Assembly (NCBI RefSeq): GCF_050947335.1 | Contig: NW_027473734.1 | Coordinates: 97,913-161,912, forward strand | Origin: Megachile rotundata | Lineage: Eukaryota; Arthropoda; Insecta; Hymenoptera; Megachilidae | DNA length: 64,000 bases | Reading direction: 5' to 3' | Shown here: in pieces, positions 9,733 to 25,902 of the stretch | Numbering within the stretch: the stretch's first letter is position 1 | Layout of the letters: each line of letters starts with the position of its first letter | Translations under genes and position numbers: made by a program | Notes under the pieces: model-generated | Database searches by the model: none | What the model was told of the DNA's origin: nothing | Seen by the model: only the letters and a program-made list of their open reading frames with translations

Positions 9733-12700
9733 TAGTAATTGTCGTTCTATCGATCTTATAAGCATAATATGGCTAATAATATGAGTTAGATTGATAATAA
9801 TAACAGTAATGAGTATAGCAATTGCCGTCCTATCGATCATATAAGCATAATATGGCTAATAATATGAGTTAGATTGATAATAATAAGGGTAATATGTATA
9901 GTAATTATCGTTCTATCGATCATATAAGCATAATATGGCTAATAATATGAGTTAGATTGATAATAATAAGAGTAATGAGTATAGTAATTGTCGTCCTATC
10001 GATCATATAAGCATAATAAGGCTAATAATATGAGTTAGATCGATAATAATAAGAGTAATATGTATAGTAATTATCGTTCTATCGATCATATAAGCACAAT
10101 ATGGCTAATAATATGAGTTAGATTGATAATAATAACAGTAATGAGTATAGTAATTGTCGTCCTATCGATCATATAAGCAGAATATGGCTAATAATATGAG
10201 TTAGATTGATAATAGTAAGAATAATGAGTATAGCAATTGTCGTACTATCAATCATATAAGCATAATGTGGCTAATAATATGAGTTAGATTGATAATAATA
10301 AGAGTAATGAGTCTAGTAATTGTCGTTCTATCGATCATATCTGCATAATATGGTTAATAATATTAGTTAGAATGATAACAGTGAGTGTAATAAGTTTAGT
10401 GATTGTCGTTCTATCGATAATATCAGCATAATATGGCTATTAATATGAGTGAGATTGATAAAAGTGAGAGTAATAAGTGTAGTAAATGTGGTTCTATCGA
10501 TCATATAAGCAGAATATAGCTAATAATATGAGTTAGATTGATAATAATAAGAGTAATGAGTATAGTAATTTTCGTTCTATCGATCATATAAGCATAATAT
10601 GGCTAATAATATGAGTTAGATTGATAATAGTGAGTGTAATAAGTTTAGTAAATGTCGTTCTATCGATCATATAAGCATAATATAGCTAATACTATGAGTT
10701 ACATTGATAATAATGAGAGTAATAAGCATAGTAATTGTCGTTCTATCGATCATATAAGCATAATATGGCTAATAATATGAGTTAGATTGATAAAAGTGAG
10801 TGTAATAAGTTTAGTAAATGTCGTTCTATCGATCATATAAGCATAATATAGCTAATAATATGAGTTAGATTGATAATAATAAGAGTAATGAGTACAGTAA
10901 TTGTCGTTCTATCGATCATACAAGCATAATATGGCTAATAATATGAGTTAGATTGATAATAATAAGAGTAATGAGTCTAGTAATTGTCGTTCTATCGATC
11001 ATATCTGCATAATATGGTTAATAATATGAGTTAGATTGATAATAGTAAGAGTAATGAGTATAGTAATTGTCGTTCTATCGATCATATCTGCATAATATGG
11101 TTAATAATATGAGTTACATTGATAATAATAAGAGTAATAAGTATAGTAATTGTCGTTCTATCGATCTTATAAGCATAATATGGCTAATAATATGAGTTAG
11201 ATTGATAATAATAACAGTAATGAGTATAGCAATTGCCGTCCTATCGATCATATAAGCATAATATGGCTAATAATATGAGTTAGATTGATAATAATAAGGG
11301 TAATATGTATAGTAATTATCGTTCTATCGATCATATACGCATAATATGGCTAATAATATGAGTTAGATTGATAATAATAAGAGTAATGAGTATAGTAATT
11401 GTCGTCCTATCGATCATATAAGCATAATAAGGCTAATAATATGAGTTAGATCGATAATAATAAGAGTAATATGTATAGTAATTATCGTTCTATCGATCAT
11501 ATAAGCATAATATGGCTAATAATATGAGTTAGATTGATAATAATAACAGTAATGAGTATAGTAATTGTCGTCCTATCGATCATATAAGCAGAATATGGCT
11601 AATAATATGAGTTAGATTGATAATAGTAAGAATAATGAGTATAGCAATTGTCGTACTATCAATCATATAAGCATAATGTGGCTAATAATATGAGTTAGAT
11701 TGATAATAATAAGAGTAATGAGTCTAGTAATTGTCGTTCTATCGATCATATCTGCATAATATGTCTAATAATATGAGTTAGATTGATAATAGTGAGTGTA
11801 ATAAGTTTAGTAAATGTCGTTCTATCGATCATATAAGCATAATATAGCTAATAATATGAGTTACATTGATAATAATAAGAGTAATAAGTATAGTAATTGT
11901 CGTTCTATCGATCATATAAGCATAATATGGCTAATAATATGAGTTAGATTGATAAAAGTGAGTGTAATAAGTTTAGTAAATGTCGTTCTATCGATCATAT
12001 AAGCATAATATAGCTAATAATATGAGTTAGATTCATAATAATAAGAGTAATGAGTATAGTAATTGTCGTTCTATCGATCATATAAGCATAATATGGCTAA
12101 TAATATGAGTTAGATTGATAATAATAAGAGTAATGAGTCTAGTAATTGTCGTTCTATCGATCATATCTGCATAATATGGTTAATAATATTAGTTAGAATG
12201 ATAACAGTGAGTGTAATAAGTTTAGTAATTGTCGTTCTATCGATAATATAAGCATAATATGGCTAATAATATGAGTGAGATTGATAATAATAAGAGTAAT
12301 GAGTCTAGTAATTGTAGTTCTATCGATCATATAAGCATAATATGGCTAATAATATGAGTTAGATTGATAATAATAACAGTAATGAGTATAGTAATTGTCG
12401 TCCTATCGATCATATAAGCATAATATGGCTAATAATATGAGTTAGATTGATAATAATAAGAGTAATGAGTATAGTAATTGTAGTGCTATCGATCATATAA
12501 GCATAATATGGCTAATAATATGAGTTAGATTGATAATAATAAGAGTAATAAGTACAGTAATTGTCATTCTATCGATCATATAAGCATAATATAGCTAATA
12601 ATATGAGTTACATTGATAATAGTGAGTGTAATAAGTTTAGTAAATGTCGTTCTATCGATAATATAAGCATAATATAGCTAATAATATGAGTTACATTGAT

Positions 12701-15023
12701 AATAATAAGAGTAATAAGTTTAGTAAATGTCGTTCTATCGATCATATAAGCATAATATGGCTAATAATATGAGTTAGATTGATAATAATAAGAGTAATGA
12801 GTATAGTAATTGTCGTCCTATCGATCATATAAGCATAATAAGGCTAATAATATGAGTTAGATCGATAATAATAAGAGTAATATGTATAGTAATTATCGTT
12901 CTATCGATCATATAAGCATAATATGGCTAATAATATGAGTTAGATTGATAATAATAACAGTAATGAGTATAGTAATTGTCGTCCTATCGATCATATAAGC
13001 AGAATATGGCTAATAATATGAGTTAGATTGATAATAGTAAGAATAATGAGTATAGCAATTGTCGTACTATCAATCATATAAGCATAATGTGGCTAATAAT
13101 ATGAGTTAGATTGATAATAATAAGAGTAATGAGTCTAGTAATTGTCGTTCTATCGATCATATCTGCATAATATGGTTAATAATATTAGTTAGAATGATAA
13201 CAGTGAGTGTAATAAGTTTAGTGATTGTCGTTCTATCGATAATATCAGCATAATATGGCTATTAATATGAGTGAGATTGATAAAAGTGAGAGTAATAAGT
13301 GTAGTAAATGTGGTTCTATCGATCATATAAGCAGAATATAGCTAATAATATGAGTTAGATTGATAATAATAAGAGTAATGAGTATAGTAATTTTCGTTCT
13401 ATCGATCATATAAGCATAATATGGCTAATAATATGAGTCAGATTGATAATAGTGAGTGTAATAAGTTTAGTAAATGTCGTTCTATCGATCATATAAGCAT
13501 AATATAGCTAATACTATGAGTTACATTGATAATAATGAGAGTAATAAGCATAGTAATTGTCGTTCTATCGATCATATAAGCATAATATGGCTAATAATAT
13601 GAGTTAGATTGATAAAAGTGAGTGTAATAAGTTTAGTAAATGTCGTTCTATCGATCATATAAGCATAATATAGCTAATAATATGAGTTAGATTGATAATA
13701 ATAAGAGTAATGAGTACAGTAATTGTCGTTCTATCGATCATACAAGCATAATATGGCTAATAATATGAGTTAGATTGATAATAATAAGAGTAATGAGTCT
13801 AGTAATTGTCGTTCTATCGATCATATCTGCATAATATGGTTAATAATATGAGTTAGATTGATAATAGTAAGAGTAATGAGTATAGTAATTGTCGTTCTAT
13901 CGATCATATCTGCATAATATGGTTAATAATACGAGTTACATTGATAATAGTGAGTGTAATAAGTTTAGTAAATGTCGTTCTATCGATCATATAAGCATAA
14001 TATAGCTAATAATATGAGTTACATTGATAATAATAAGAGTAATAAGTATAGTAAGTGTCGTTCTATCGATCATATAAGCATAATATGGCTAATAATATGA
14101 GTTAGATTGATAATAATAACAGTAATGAGTATAGTCATTGTCGTCCTATCGATCATATAAGCATAATATAGCTAATAATATGAGTTACATTGATAATAAT
14201 AAGAGTAATATGTATAGTAATTATCGTTCTATCGATCATATAAGCATAATATGGCTAATAATATGAGTTAGATTGATAATAATAACAGTAATGAGTATAG
14301 TAATTGTCGTCCTATCGATCATATAAGCAGAATATGGCTAATAATATGAGTTAGATTGATAATAGTAAGAGTAATGAGTATAGCAATGGTCGTACTATCG
14401 ATCATATAAGCATAATGTGGCTAATAATATGAGTTAGATTGATAATAATAAGAGTAATGAGTCTAGTAATTGTCGTTCTATCGATCATATCTGCATAATA
14501 TGGTTAATAATATTAGTTAGAATGATAACAGTGAGTGTAATAAGTTTAGTGATTGTCGTTCTATCGATAATATAAGCATAATATGGCTAATAATATGAGT
14601 TAGATTGATAATAATAACAGTAATGAGTATAGTAATTGTCGTCCTATCGATCATATAAGCATAATATGGCTAATAATATGAGTTAGATTGATAATAATAA
14701 GAGTAATGAGTATAGTAATTGTCGTTCTATCGATCATATCTGCATAATATGGTTAATAATATGAGTTAGATTGATAATAGTGAGTGTAATAAGTTTAGTA
14801 AATGTCGTTCTATCGATCATATAAGCATAATATAGCTAATAATATGAGTTAGATTGATAATAATAAGAGCAATGAGTATAGTAATTGTCGTTCTATCGAT
14901 CATATAAGCATAATATGGCTAATAATATGAGTTATATTGATAATAATAAGAGTAATGAGTCTAGTAACTGTCGTTCTATCGATCATATCTGCATAATATG
15001 GTTAATAATATGAGTTAGATTGA

Positions 15024-18000
15024 TAATAATAAGAGTAATGAGTATAGTAATTGTCGTTCTATCGATCATATAAGCATAATATGTCTAATAATATGAGTTA
15101 GATTGATAATAGTGAGTGTAATAAGTTTAGTAAATGTCGTTCTATCGATCATATAAGCATAATATAGCTAATAATATGAGTTACATTGATAATAATAAGA
15201 GTAATAAGTATAGTAATTGTCGTTCTATCGATCATATAAGCATAATATGGCTAATAATATGAGTTAGATTGATAAAAGTGAGTGTAATAAGTTTAGTAAA
15301 TGTCGTTCTATCGATCATATAAGCATAATATAGCTAATAATATGAGTTAGATTCATAATAATAAGAGTAATGAGTATAGTAATTGTCGTTCTATCGATCA
15401 TATAAGCATAATATGGCTAATAATATGAGTTAGATTGATAATAATAAGAGTAATGAGTCTAGTAATTGTCGTTCTATCGATCATATCTGCATAATATGGT
15501 TAATAATATGAGTTAGATTGATAATAGTAAGAGTAATGAGTATAGTAATTGTCGTTCTATCGATCATATCTGCATAATATGGTTAATAATATGAGTTACA
15601 TTGATAATAGTGAGTGTAATAAGTTTAGTAAATGTCGTTCTATCGATCATATAAGCATAATATAGCTAATAATATGAGTTACATTGATAATAATAAGAGT
15701 AATAAGTATAGTAAGTGTCGTTCTATCGATCATATAAGCATAATATGGCTAATAATATGAGTTAGATTGATAATAATAACAGTAATGAGTATAGTCATTG
15801 TCGTCCTATCGATCATATAAGCATAATATAGCTAATAATATGAGTTACATTGATAATAATAAGAGTAATAAGTATAGCAATTGTCGTTCTATCGATCATA
15901 TAAGCATAATATGGCTAATAATATGAGTTAGATTGATAAAAGTGAGTGTAATAAGTTTAGTAAATGTCGTTCTATCGATCATATAAGCATAATATAGCTA
16001 ATAATATGAGTTAGATTGATAATAATAAGAGTAATGAGTATAGTAATTGTCGTTCTATCGATCATATAAGCATAATATGGCTAATAATATGAGTTAGATT
16101 GATAATAATAAGAGTAATGAGTCTAGTAATTGTCGTTCTATCGATCATATCTGCATAATATGGTTAATAATATGAGTTAGATTGATAATAGTAAGAGTAA
16201 TGAGTATAGTAATTGTCGTTCTATCGATCATATCTGCATAATATGGTTAATAATATGAGTTAGATTGATAATAGTGAGTGTAATAAGTTTAGTAAATGTC
16301 GTTCTATCGATCATATAAGCATAATATAGCTAATAATATGAGTTACATTGATAATAATAAGAGTAATAAGTATAGTAATTGTCGTTCTATCGATCATATA
16401 AGCATAATATGGCTAATAATATGAGTTAGATTGATAATAATAACAGTAATGAGTATAGTAATTGTCGTCCTATCGATCATATAAGCATAATATGGCTAAT
16501 AATATGAGTTAGATTGATAATAATAAGAGTAATGAGTATAGTAATTGTCGTTCTATCGATCATATCTGCATAATATGGTTAATAATATGAGTTAGATTGA
16601 TAATAGTGAGTGTAATAAGTTTAGTAATTGTCGTTCTATCGATAATATAAGCATAATATGGCTAATAATATGAGTGAGATTGATAATAATAAGAGTAATG
16701 AGTATAGTAATTGTCGTTCTATCGATCATATAAGCACAATATGGCTAATAACATGAGTTAGATTGATAATAATAAGAGTAATAAGTACAGTAATTGTCGT
16801 TATATCGACCATATAAGCATAATATGGCTAATAAAATGAGTTAGATTGATAATAATAACAATAATGAGTATAGTAATTGTCGTCCTATCGATCATATAAG
16901 CATAATATGGCTAATAATATGAGTTAGATTGATAAAAGTGAGTGTAATAAGTTTAGTAAATGTCGTTCTATCGATCATATAAGCATAATATAGCTAATAA
17001 TATGAGTTAGATTGATAATAATAAGAGTAATGAGTATAGTAATTGTCGTTCTATCGATCATATAAGCATAATATGGCTAATAATAAGAGTTAGATTGATA
17101 ATAATAAGAGTAATGAGTCTAGTAACTGTCGTTCTATCGATCATATCTGCATAATATGGTTAATAATATGAGTTAGGTTGATAATAATAAGAGTAATGAG
17201 TATAGTAATTGTCGTTCTATCGATCATATCTGCATAATATGGTTAATAATATGAGTTACATTGATAATAGTGAGTGTAATAAGTTTAGTAAATGTCGTTC
17301 TATCGATCATATAAGCATAATACAGCTAATAATATTAGTTACATTGATAATAATAAGAGTAATAAGTATAGTAATTGTCGTTCTATCGATCATATAAGCA
17401 TAATATGGCTAATAATATGAGTTAGATTCATAATAATAACAGTAATGAGTATAATAATTGTCGTCCTATCGATCATATAAGCATAATATGGCTAATAATA
17501 TGAGTTAGATTGATAATAATAAGAGTAATGAGTATAGTAATTGTCGTTCTATCGATCATATCTGCATAATATGGCTAATAATATGAGTTAGATTGATAAT
17601 AATAAGAGTAATGAGTATAGTAATTGTCGTTCTATCGATCATATCTGCATAATATGGTTAATAATATGAGTTAGATTGATAATAGTGAGTGTAATAAGTT
17701 TAGTAAATGTCGTTCTATCGATCATATAAGCATAATATAGCTAATAATATGAGTTACATTGATAATAATAAGAGTAATAAGTATAGTAATTGTCGTTCTA
17801 TCGATCATATAAGCATAATATGGCTAATAATATGAGTTAGATTGATAATAATAAGAGTAATGAGTCTAGTAATTGTCGTTCTATCGATCATATCTGCACA
17901 ATATGGTTAATAATATTAGTTAGAATGATAACAGTGAGTGTAATAAGTACAGTAACTGTCATTCTATCGATCATATAAGCATAATATGGCTAATAATATG

Positions 18001-21000
18001 GGTTACATTGATAATAGTGAGTGTAATAAGTTTAGTAAATGTCGTTCTATCGATCATATAAGCATAATATAGCTAATAATATGAGTTACATTGATAATAA
18101 TAAGAGTAATAAGTATAGTAATTGTCGTTCTATCGATCATATAAGCATAATATGGCTAATAATATGAGTTAGATTGATAATAATAACAGTAATGAGTATA
18201 GTAATTGTCGTCCTATCGATCATATAAGCATAATATGGCTAATAATATGAGTTAGATTGATAATAATAAGAGTAATGAGTATAGTAATTGTCGTTCTATC
18301 GATCATATCTGCATAATATGGTTAATAATATGAGTTAGATTAATAATAGGGAGTGTAATAAGTTTAGTAATTGTCGTTCTATCGATAATATAAGCATAAT
18401 ATGGCTAATAATACGAGTGAGATTGATAATAATAAGAGTAATGAGTATAGTAATTGTCGTTCTATCGATCATATAAGCATAATATGGCTAATAATATGAG
18501 TTAGATTGATAATAATAAGAGTAATAAGTACAGTAATTGTCGTTCTATCGATCATATAAGCATAATATGGCTAATATAATGAGTTAGATTGATAATAATA
18601 ACAGTAATGAGTATAGTAATTGTCGTCCTATCGATCATATAAGCATAATATGGCTAATAATATGAGTTAGATTGATAATAATAACAGTAATGAGTCTAGC
18701 AATTGTCGTCCTATCGATCATATAAGCATAATATGGCTAATAATATGAGTTAGATTGATAATAATAAGGGTAATATGTATAGTAATTATAGTTCTATCGA
18801 TCATATAAGCATAATATGGCTAATAATATGAGTTAGATTGATAATAATAACAGTAATGAGTATAGTAATTGTCGTCCTATCGATCATATAAGCAGAATAT
18901 GGCTAATAATATGAGTTAGATTGATAATAGTAAGAGTAATGAGTATAGCAATTGTCGTACTATCGATCATATAAGCATAATGTGGCTAATAATATGAGTT
19001 AGTTTGATAATAATAAGAGTAATGAGTCTAGTAATTGTCGTTCTAACGATCATATCTGCATAATATGGTTAATAATATTAGTTAGAATGATAACAGTGAG
19101 TGTAATAAGTTTAGTAATTGTCGTTCTATCGATAATATAAGCATAATATGGCTAATAATATGAGTTAGATTGATAATAATAACAGTAATGAGTATAGTAA
19201 TTGTCGTCCTATCGATCATATAAGCAGAATATGGCTAATAATATGAGTTAGATTGATAATAGTAAGAGTAATGAGTATAGCAATTGTCGTACTATCGATC
19301 ATATAAGCATAATGTGGCTAATAATATGAGTTAGTTTGATAATAATAAGAGTAATGAGTCTAGTAATTGTCGTTCTATCGATCATACCTGCATAATATGG
19401 TTAATAATATTAGTTAGAATGATAACAGTGAGTGTAATAAGTTTAGTAATTGTCGTTCTATCGATAATATAAGCATAATATGGCTAATAATATGAGTGAG
19501 ATTGATAATAATAAGAGTAATGAGTATAGTAATTGTCGTCCTATCGATCATATAAGCATAATATGGCTAATAATATGAGTTAGATTAATAATAATAACAG
19601 TAATGAGTATAGCAATTGTCGTTCTACCGATCATATAAGCATAATATGGCTAATATAATGAGTTAGATTGATAATAATAACAGTAATGAGTATAGCAATT
19701 GTCGTCCTATCGATCATATAAGCATTATATGGCTAATAATATGAGTTAGATTGATAATAATAAGGGTAATATGTATAGTAATTATCGTTCTATCGATCAT
19801 ATAAGCATAATATGGCTAATAATATGAGTTAGATTGATAATAATAACAGTAATGAGTGTAGTAATTGTCGTCCTATCGATCATATAAGCAGAATATGGCT
19901 AATAATATGAGTTAGATTGATAATAGTAAGAGTAATGAGTATAGCAATTGTCGTACTATCGATCATATAAGCATAATGTGGCTAATAATATGAGTTAGTT
20001 TGATAATAATAAGAGTAATGAGTCTAGTAATTGTCGTTCTATCGATCATATCTGCATAATATGGTTAATAATATTAGTTAGAATGATAACAGTGAGTGTA
20101 ATAAGTTTAGTAATTGTCGTTCTATCGATAATATAAGCATAATATGGCTAATAATATGAGTGAGATTGATAATAATAAGAGTAATGAGTATAGTAATTGT
20201 AGTTCTATCGATCATATAAGCATAATATGGCTAATAATATGAGTTAGATTGATAATAATAAGTGTAATAAGTACAGTAATTGTCATTCTATCGATCATAT
20301 AAGCATAATATAGCTAATAATATGAGTTACATTGATAATAATAAGAGTAATAAGTATAGTAATTGTCGTTCTATCGATCATATAAGCATAATATGGCTAA
20401 TAATATGAGTTAGATTGATAATAATAACAGTAATGAGTATAGTAATTGTCGTCCTATCGATCATATAAGCATAATATGGCTAATAATATGAGTTAGATTG
20501 ATAATAATAAGAGTAATGAGTATAGTAATTGTCGTTCTATCGATCATATCTGCATAATATGGTTAATAATATGAGTTAGATTGATAATAGTGAGTGTAAT
20601 AAGTTTAGTAATTGTCGTTCTATCGATAATATAAGCATAATATGGCTAATAATATGAGTGAGATTGATAATAATAAGAGTAATGAGTCTAGTAATTGTCG
20701 TTCTATCGATCATATCTGCATAATATGGTTAATAATATTAGTTAGAATGATAACAGTGAGTGTAATAAGTTTAGTGATTGTCGTTCTATCGATAATATAA
20801 GCATAATATGGCTAATAATATGAGTGAGATTGATAAAAGTGAGTGTAATAAGTGTAGTAAATGTGGTTCTATCGATCATATAAGCATAATATAGCTAATA
20901 ATATGAGTTAGATTGATAATAATAAGAGTAATGAGTATAGTAATTGTCGTTCTATCGATCATATCTGCATAATATGGTTAATAATATGAGTTACATTGAT

Positions 21001-24000
21001 AATAATAAGAGTAATAAGTATAGTAATTGTCGTTCTATCGATCTTATAAGCATAATATGGCTAATAATATGAGTTAGATTGATAATAATAACAGTAATGA
21101 GTATAGCAATTGCCGTCCTATCGATCATATAAGCATAATATGGCTAATAATATGAGTTAGATTGATAATAATAAGGGTAATATGTATAGTAATTATCGTT
21201 CTATCGATCATATAAGCATAATATGGCTAATAATATGAGTTAGATTGATAATAATAAGAGTAATGAGTATAGTAATTGTCGTCCTATCGATCATATAAGC
21301 ATAATAAGGCTAATAATATGAGTTAGATCGATAATAATAAGAGTAATATGTATAGTAATTATCGTTCTATCGATCATATAAGCATAATATGGCTAATAAT
21401 ATGAGTTAGATTGATAATAATAACAGTAATGAATATAGTAATTGTCGTCCTATCGATCATATAGGCAGAATATGGCTAATAATATGAGTTAGATTGATAA
21501 TAGTAAGAATAATGAGTATAGCAATTGTCGTACTATCAATCATATAAGCATAATGTGGCTAATAATATGAGTTAGATTGATAATAATAAGAGTAATGAGT
21601 CTAGTAATTGTCGTTCTATCGATCATATAAGCATAATATGGCTAATAATAAGAGTTAGATTGATAATAATAAGAGTAATGAGTCTAGTAACTGTCGTTCT
21701 ATCGATCATATCTGCATAATATGGTTAATAATATGAGTTAGGTTGATAATAATAAGAGTAATGAGTATAGTAATTGTCGTTCTATCGATCATATCTGCAT
21801 AATATGGTTAATAATATGAGTTACATTGATAATAGTGAGTGTAATAAGTTTAGTAAATGTCGTTCTATCGATCATATAAGCATAATACAGCTAATAATAT
21901 TAGTTACATTGATAATAATAAGAGTAATAAGTATAGTAATTGTCGTTCTATCGATCATATAAGCATAATATGGCTAATAATATGAGTTAGATTCATAATA
22001 ATAACAGTAATGAGTATAATAATTGTCGTGCTATCGATCATATAAGCATAATATGGCTAATAATATGAGTTAGATTGATAATAATAAGAGTAATGAGTAT
22101 AGTAATTGTCGTTCTATCGATCATATCTGCATAATATGGCTAATAATATGAGTTAGATTGATAATAATAAGAGTAATGAGTATAGTAATTGTCGTTCTAT
22201 CGATCATATCTGCATAATATGGTTAATAATATGAGTTAGATTGATAATAGTGAGTGTAATAAGTTTAGTAAATGTCGTTCTATCGATCATATAAGCATAA
22301 TATAGCTAATAATATGAGTTACATTGATAATAATAAGAGTAATAAGTATAGTAATTGTCGTTCTATCGATCATATAAGCATAATATGGCTAATAATATGA
22401 GTTAGATTGATAATAATAAGAGTAATGAGTCTAGTAATTGTCGTTCTATCGATCATATCTGCACAATATGGTTAATAATATTAGTTAGAATGATAACAGT
22501 GAGTGTAATAAGTACAGTAACTGTCATTCTATCGATCATATAAGCATAATATGGCTAATAATATGAGTTACATTGATAATAGTGAGTGTAATAAGTTTAG
22601 TAAATGTCGTTCTATCGATCATATAAGCATAATATAGCTAATAATATGAGTTACATTGATAATAATAAGAGTAATAAGTATAGTAATTGTCGTTCTATCG
22701 ATCATATAAGCATAATATGGCTAATAATATGAGTTAGATTGATAATAATAACAGTAATGAGTATAGCAATTGTCGTCCTATCGATCATATAAGCATAATA
22801 TGGCTAATAATATGAGTTAGATTGATAATAATAAGGGTAATATGTATAGTAATTATAGTTCTATCGATCATATAAGCATAATATGGCTAATAATATGAGT
22901 TAGATTGATAATAATAACAGTAATGAGTATAGTAATTGTCGTCCTATCGATCATATAAGCAGAATATGGCTAATAATATGAGTTAGATTGATAATAGTAA
23001 GAGTAATGAGTATAGCAATTGTCGTACTATCGATCATATAAGCATAATGTGGCTAATAATATGAGTTAGTTTGATAATAATAAGAGTAATGAGTCTAGTA
23101 ATTGTCGTTCTATCGATCATATCTGCATAATATGGTTAATAATATTAGTTAGAATGATAACAGTGAGTGTAATAAGTTTAGTAATTGTCGTTCTATCGAT
23201 AATATAAGCATAATATGGCTAATAATATGAGTTAGATTGATAATAATAACAGTAATGAGTATAGTAATTGTCGTCCTATCGATCATATAAGCAGAATATG
23301 GCTAATAATATGAGTTAGATTGATAATAGTAAGAGTAATGAGTATAGCAATTGTCGTACTATCGATCATATAAGCATAATGTGGCTAATAATATGAGTTA
23401 GTTTGATAATAATAAGAGTAATGAGTCTAGTAATTGTCGTTCTATCGATCATACCTGCATAATATGGTTAATAATATTAGTTAGAATGATAACAGTGAGT
23501 GTAATAAGTTTAGTAATTGTCGTTCTATCGATAATATAAGCATAATATGGCTAATAATATGAGTGAGATTGATAATAATAAGAGTAATGAGTATAGTAAT
23601 TGTCGTCCTATCGATCATATAAGCATAATATGGCTAATAATATGAGTTAGATTAATAATAATAACAGTAATGAGTATAGCAATTGTCGTTCTACCGATCA
23701 TATAAGCATAATATGGCTAATATAATGAGTTAGATTGATAATAATAACAGTAATGAGTATAGCAATTGTCGTCCTATCGATCATATAAGCATTATATGGC
23801 TAATAATATGAGTTAGATTGATAATAATAAGGGTAATATGTATAGTAATTATCGTTCTATCGATCATATAAGCATAATATGGCTAATAATATGAGTTAGA
23901 TTGATAATAATAACAGTAATGAGTGTAGTAATTGTCGTCCTATCGATCATATAAGCAGAATATGGCTAATAATATGAGTTAGATTGATAATAATAACAGT

Positions 24001-24755
24001 AATGAGTATAGTAATTGTCGTCCTATCGATCATATAGGCAGAATATGGCTAATAATATGAGTTAGATTGATAATAGTAAGAATAATGAGTATAGCAATTG
24101 TCGTACTATCAATCATATAAGCATAATGTGGCTAATAATATGAGTTAGATTGATAATAATAAGAGTAATGAGTCTAGTAATTGTCGTTCTATCGATCATA
24201 TCTGCATAATATGGTTAATAATATTAGTTAGAATGATAACAGTGAGTGTAATAAGTTTAGTGATTGTCGTTCTATCGATAATATCAGCATAATATGGCTA
24301 TTAATATGAGTGAGATTGATAAAAGTGAGAGTAATAAGTGTAGTAAATGTGGTTCTATCGATCATATAAGCAGAATATAGCTAATAATATGAGTTAGATT
24401 GATAATAATAAGAGTAATGAGTATAGTAATTTTCGTTCTATCGATCATATAAGCATAATATGGCTAATAATATGAGTTAGATTGATAATAGTGAGTGTAA
24501 TAAGTTTAGTAAATGTCGTTCTATCGATCATATAAGCATAATATAGCTAATACTATGAGTTACATTGATAATAATAAGAGTAATAAGCATAGTAATTGTC
24601 GTTCTATCGATCATATAAGCATAATATGGCTAATAATATGAGTTAGATTGATAAAAGTGAGTGTAATAAGTTTAGTAAATGTCGTTCTATCGATCATATA
24701 AGCATAATATAGCTAATAATATGAGTTAGATTGATAATAATAAGAGTAATGAGTA
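15024..24755 (+). repeat. 9.73-kb segment, second copy
   Basis: This is the second copy of 1-9732 at an exact offset of 181 monomers, with the same order of variant monomers throughout. The rare ATATGTCTAATA junction at 58 reappears at 15081, the class J monomer at 9276 reappears at 24299, and the 62-codon open frames at 2186 and 6751 reappear at 17209 and 21774. The sequence after 24755 resumes related material but at other offsets, so the larger unit has been rearranged downstream. Confidence 0.92.
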
Positions 24756-24822
24756 CAGTAATTGTCGTTCTATCGATCATACAAGCATAATATGGCTAAT
24801 AATATGAGTTAGATTGATAATA
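24112..24822 (+). repeat. 9-monomer near-tandem duplication, with 24859-25569 (period 747 bp)
   Basis: These 711 bp match the following 24859-25569, so the block is an almost complete tandem duplication of a 747-bp unit. One difference noticed is 24576 A against 25323 G. The copy at 9 kb has A there and those at 10.7 and 13.5 kb have G, so the two halves descend from different members of the older family. Confidence 0.85.
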
Positions 24823-25902
24823 GTAAGAGTAATGAGTATAGCAATTGTCGTACTATCGATCATATAAGCATAATGTGGCTAATAATATGAGTTAGATTGA
24901 TAATAATAAGAGTAATGAGTCTAGTAATTGTCGTTCTATCGATCATATCTGCATAATATGGTTAATAATATTAGTTAGAATGATAACAGTGAGTGTAATA
25001 AGTTTAGTGATTGTCGTTCTATCGATAATATCAGCATAATATGGCTATTAATATGAGTGAGATTGATAAAAGTGAGAGTAATAAGTGTAGTAAATGTGGT
25101 TCTATCGATCATATAAGCAGAATATAGCTAATAATATGAGTTAGATTGATAATAATAAGAGTAATGAGTATAGTAATTTTCGTTCTATCGATCATATAAG
25201 CATAATATGGCTAATAATATGAGTTAGATTGATAATAGTGAGTGTAATAAGTTTAGTAAATGTCGTTCTATCGATCATATAAGCATAATATAGCTAATAC
25301 TATGAGTTACATTGATAATAATGAGAGTAATAAGCATAGTAATTGTCGTTCTATCGATCATATAAGCATAATATGGCTAATAATATGAGTTAGATTGATA
25401 AAAGTGAGTGTAATAAGTTTAGTAAATGTCGTTCTATCGATCATATAAGCATAATATAGCTAATAATATGAGTTAGATTGATAATAATAAGAGTAATGAG
25501 TACAGTAATTGTCGTTCTATCGATCATACAAGCATAATATGGCTAATAATATGAGTTAGATTGATAATAATAAGAGTAATGAGTCTAGTAATTGTCGTTC
25601 TATCGATCATATCTGCATAATATGGTTAATAATATGAGTTAGATTGATAATAGTAAGAGTAATGAGTATAGTAATTGTCGTTCTATCGATCATATCTGCA
25701 TAATATGGTTAATAATATGAGTTACATTGATAATAGTGAGTGTAATAAGTTTAGTAAATGTCGTTCTATCGATCATATAAGCATAATATAGCTAATAATA
25801 TGAGTGAGATTGATAAAAGTGAGTGTAATAAGTGTAGTAAATGTGGTTCTATCGATCATATAAGCATAATATAGCTAATAATATGAGTTAGATTGATAAT
25901 AA

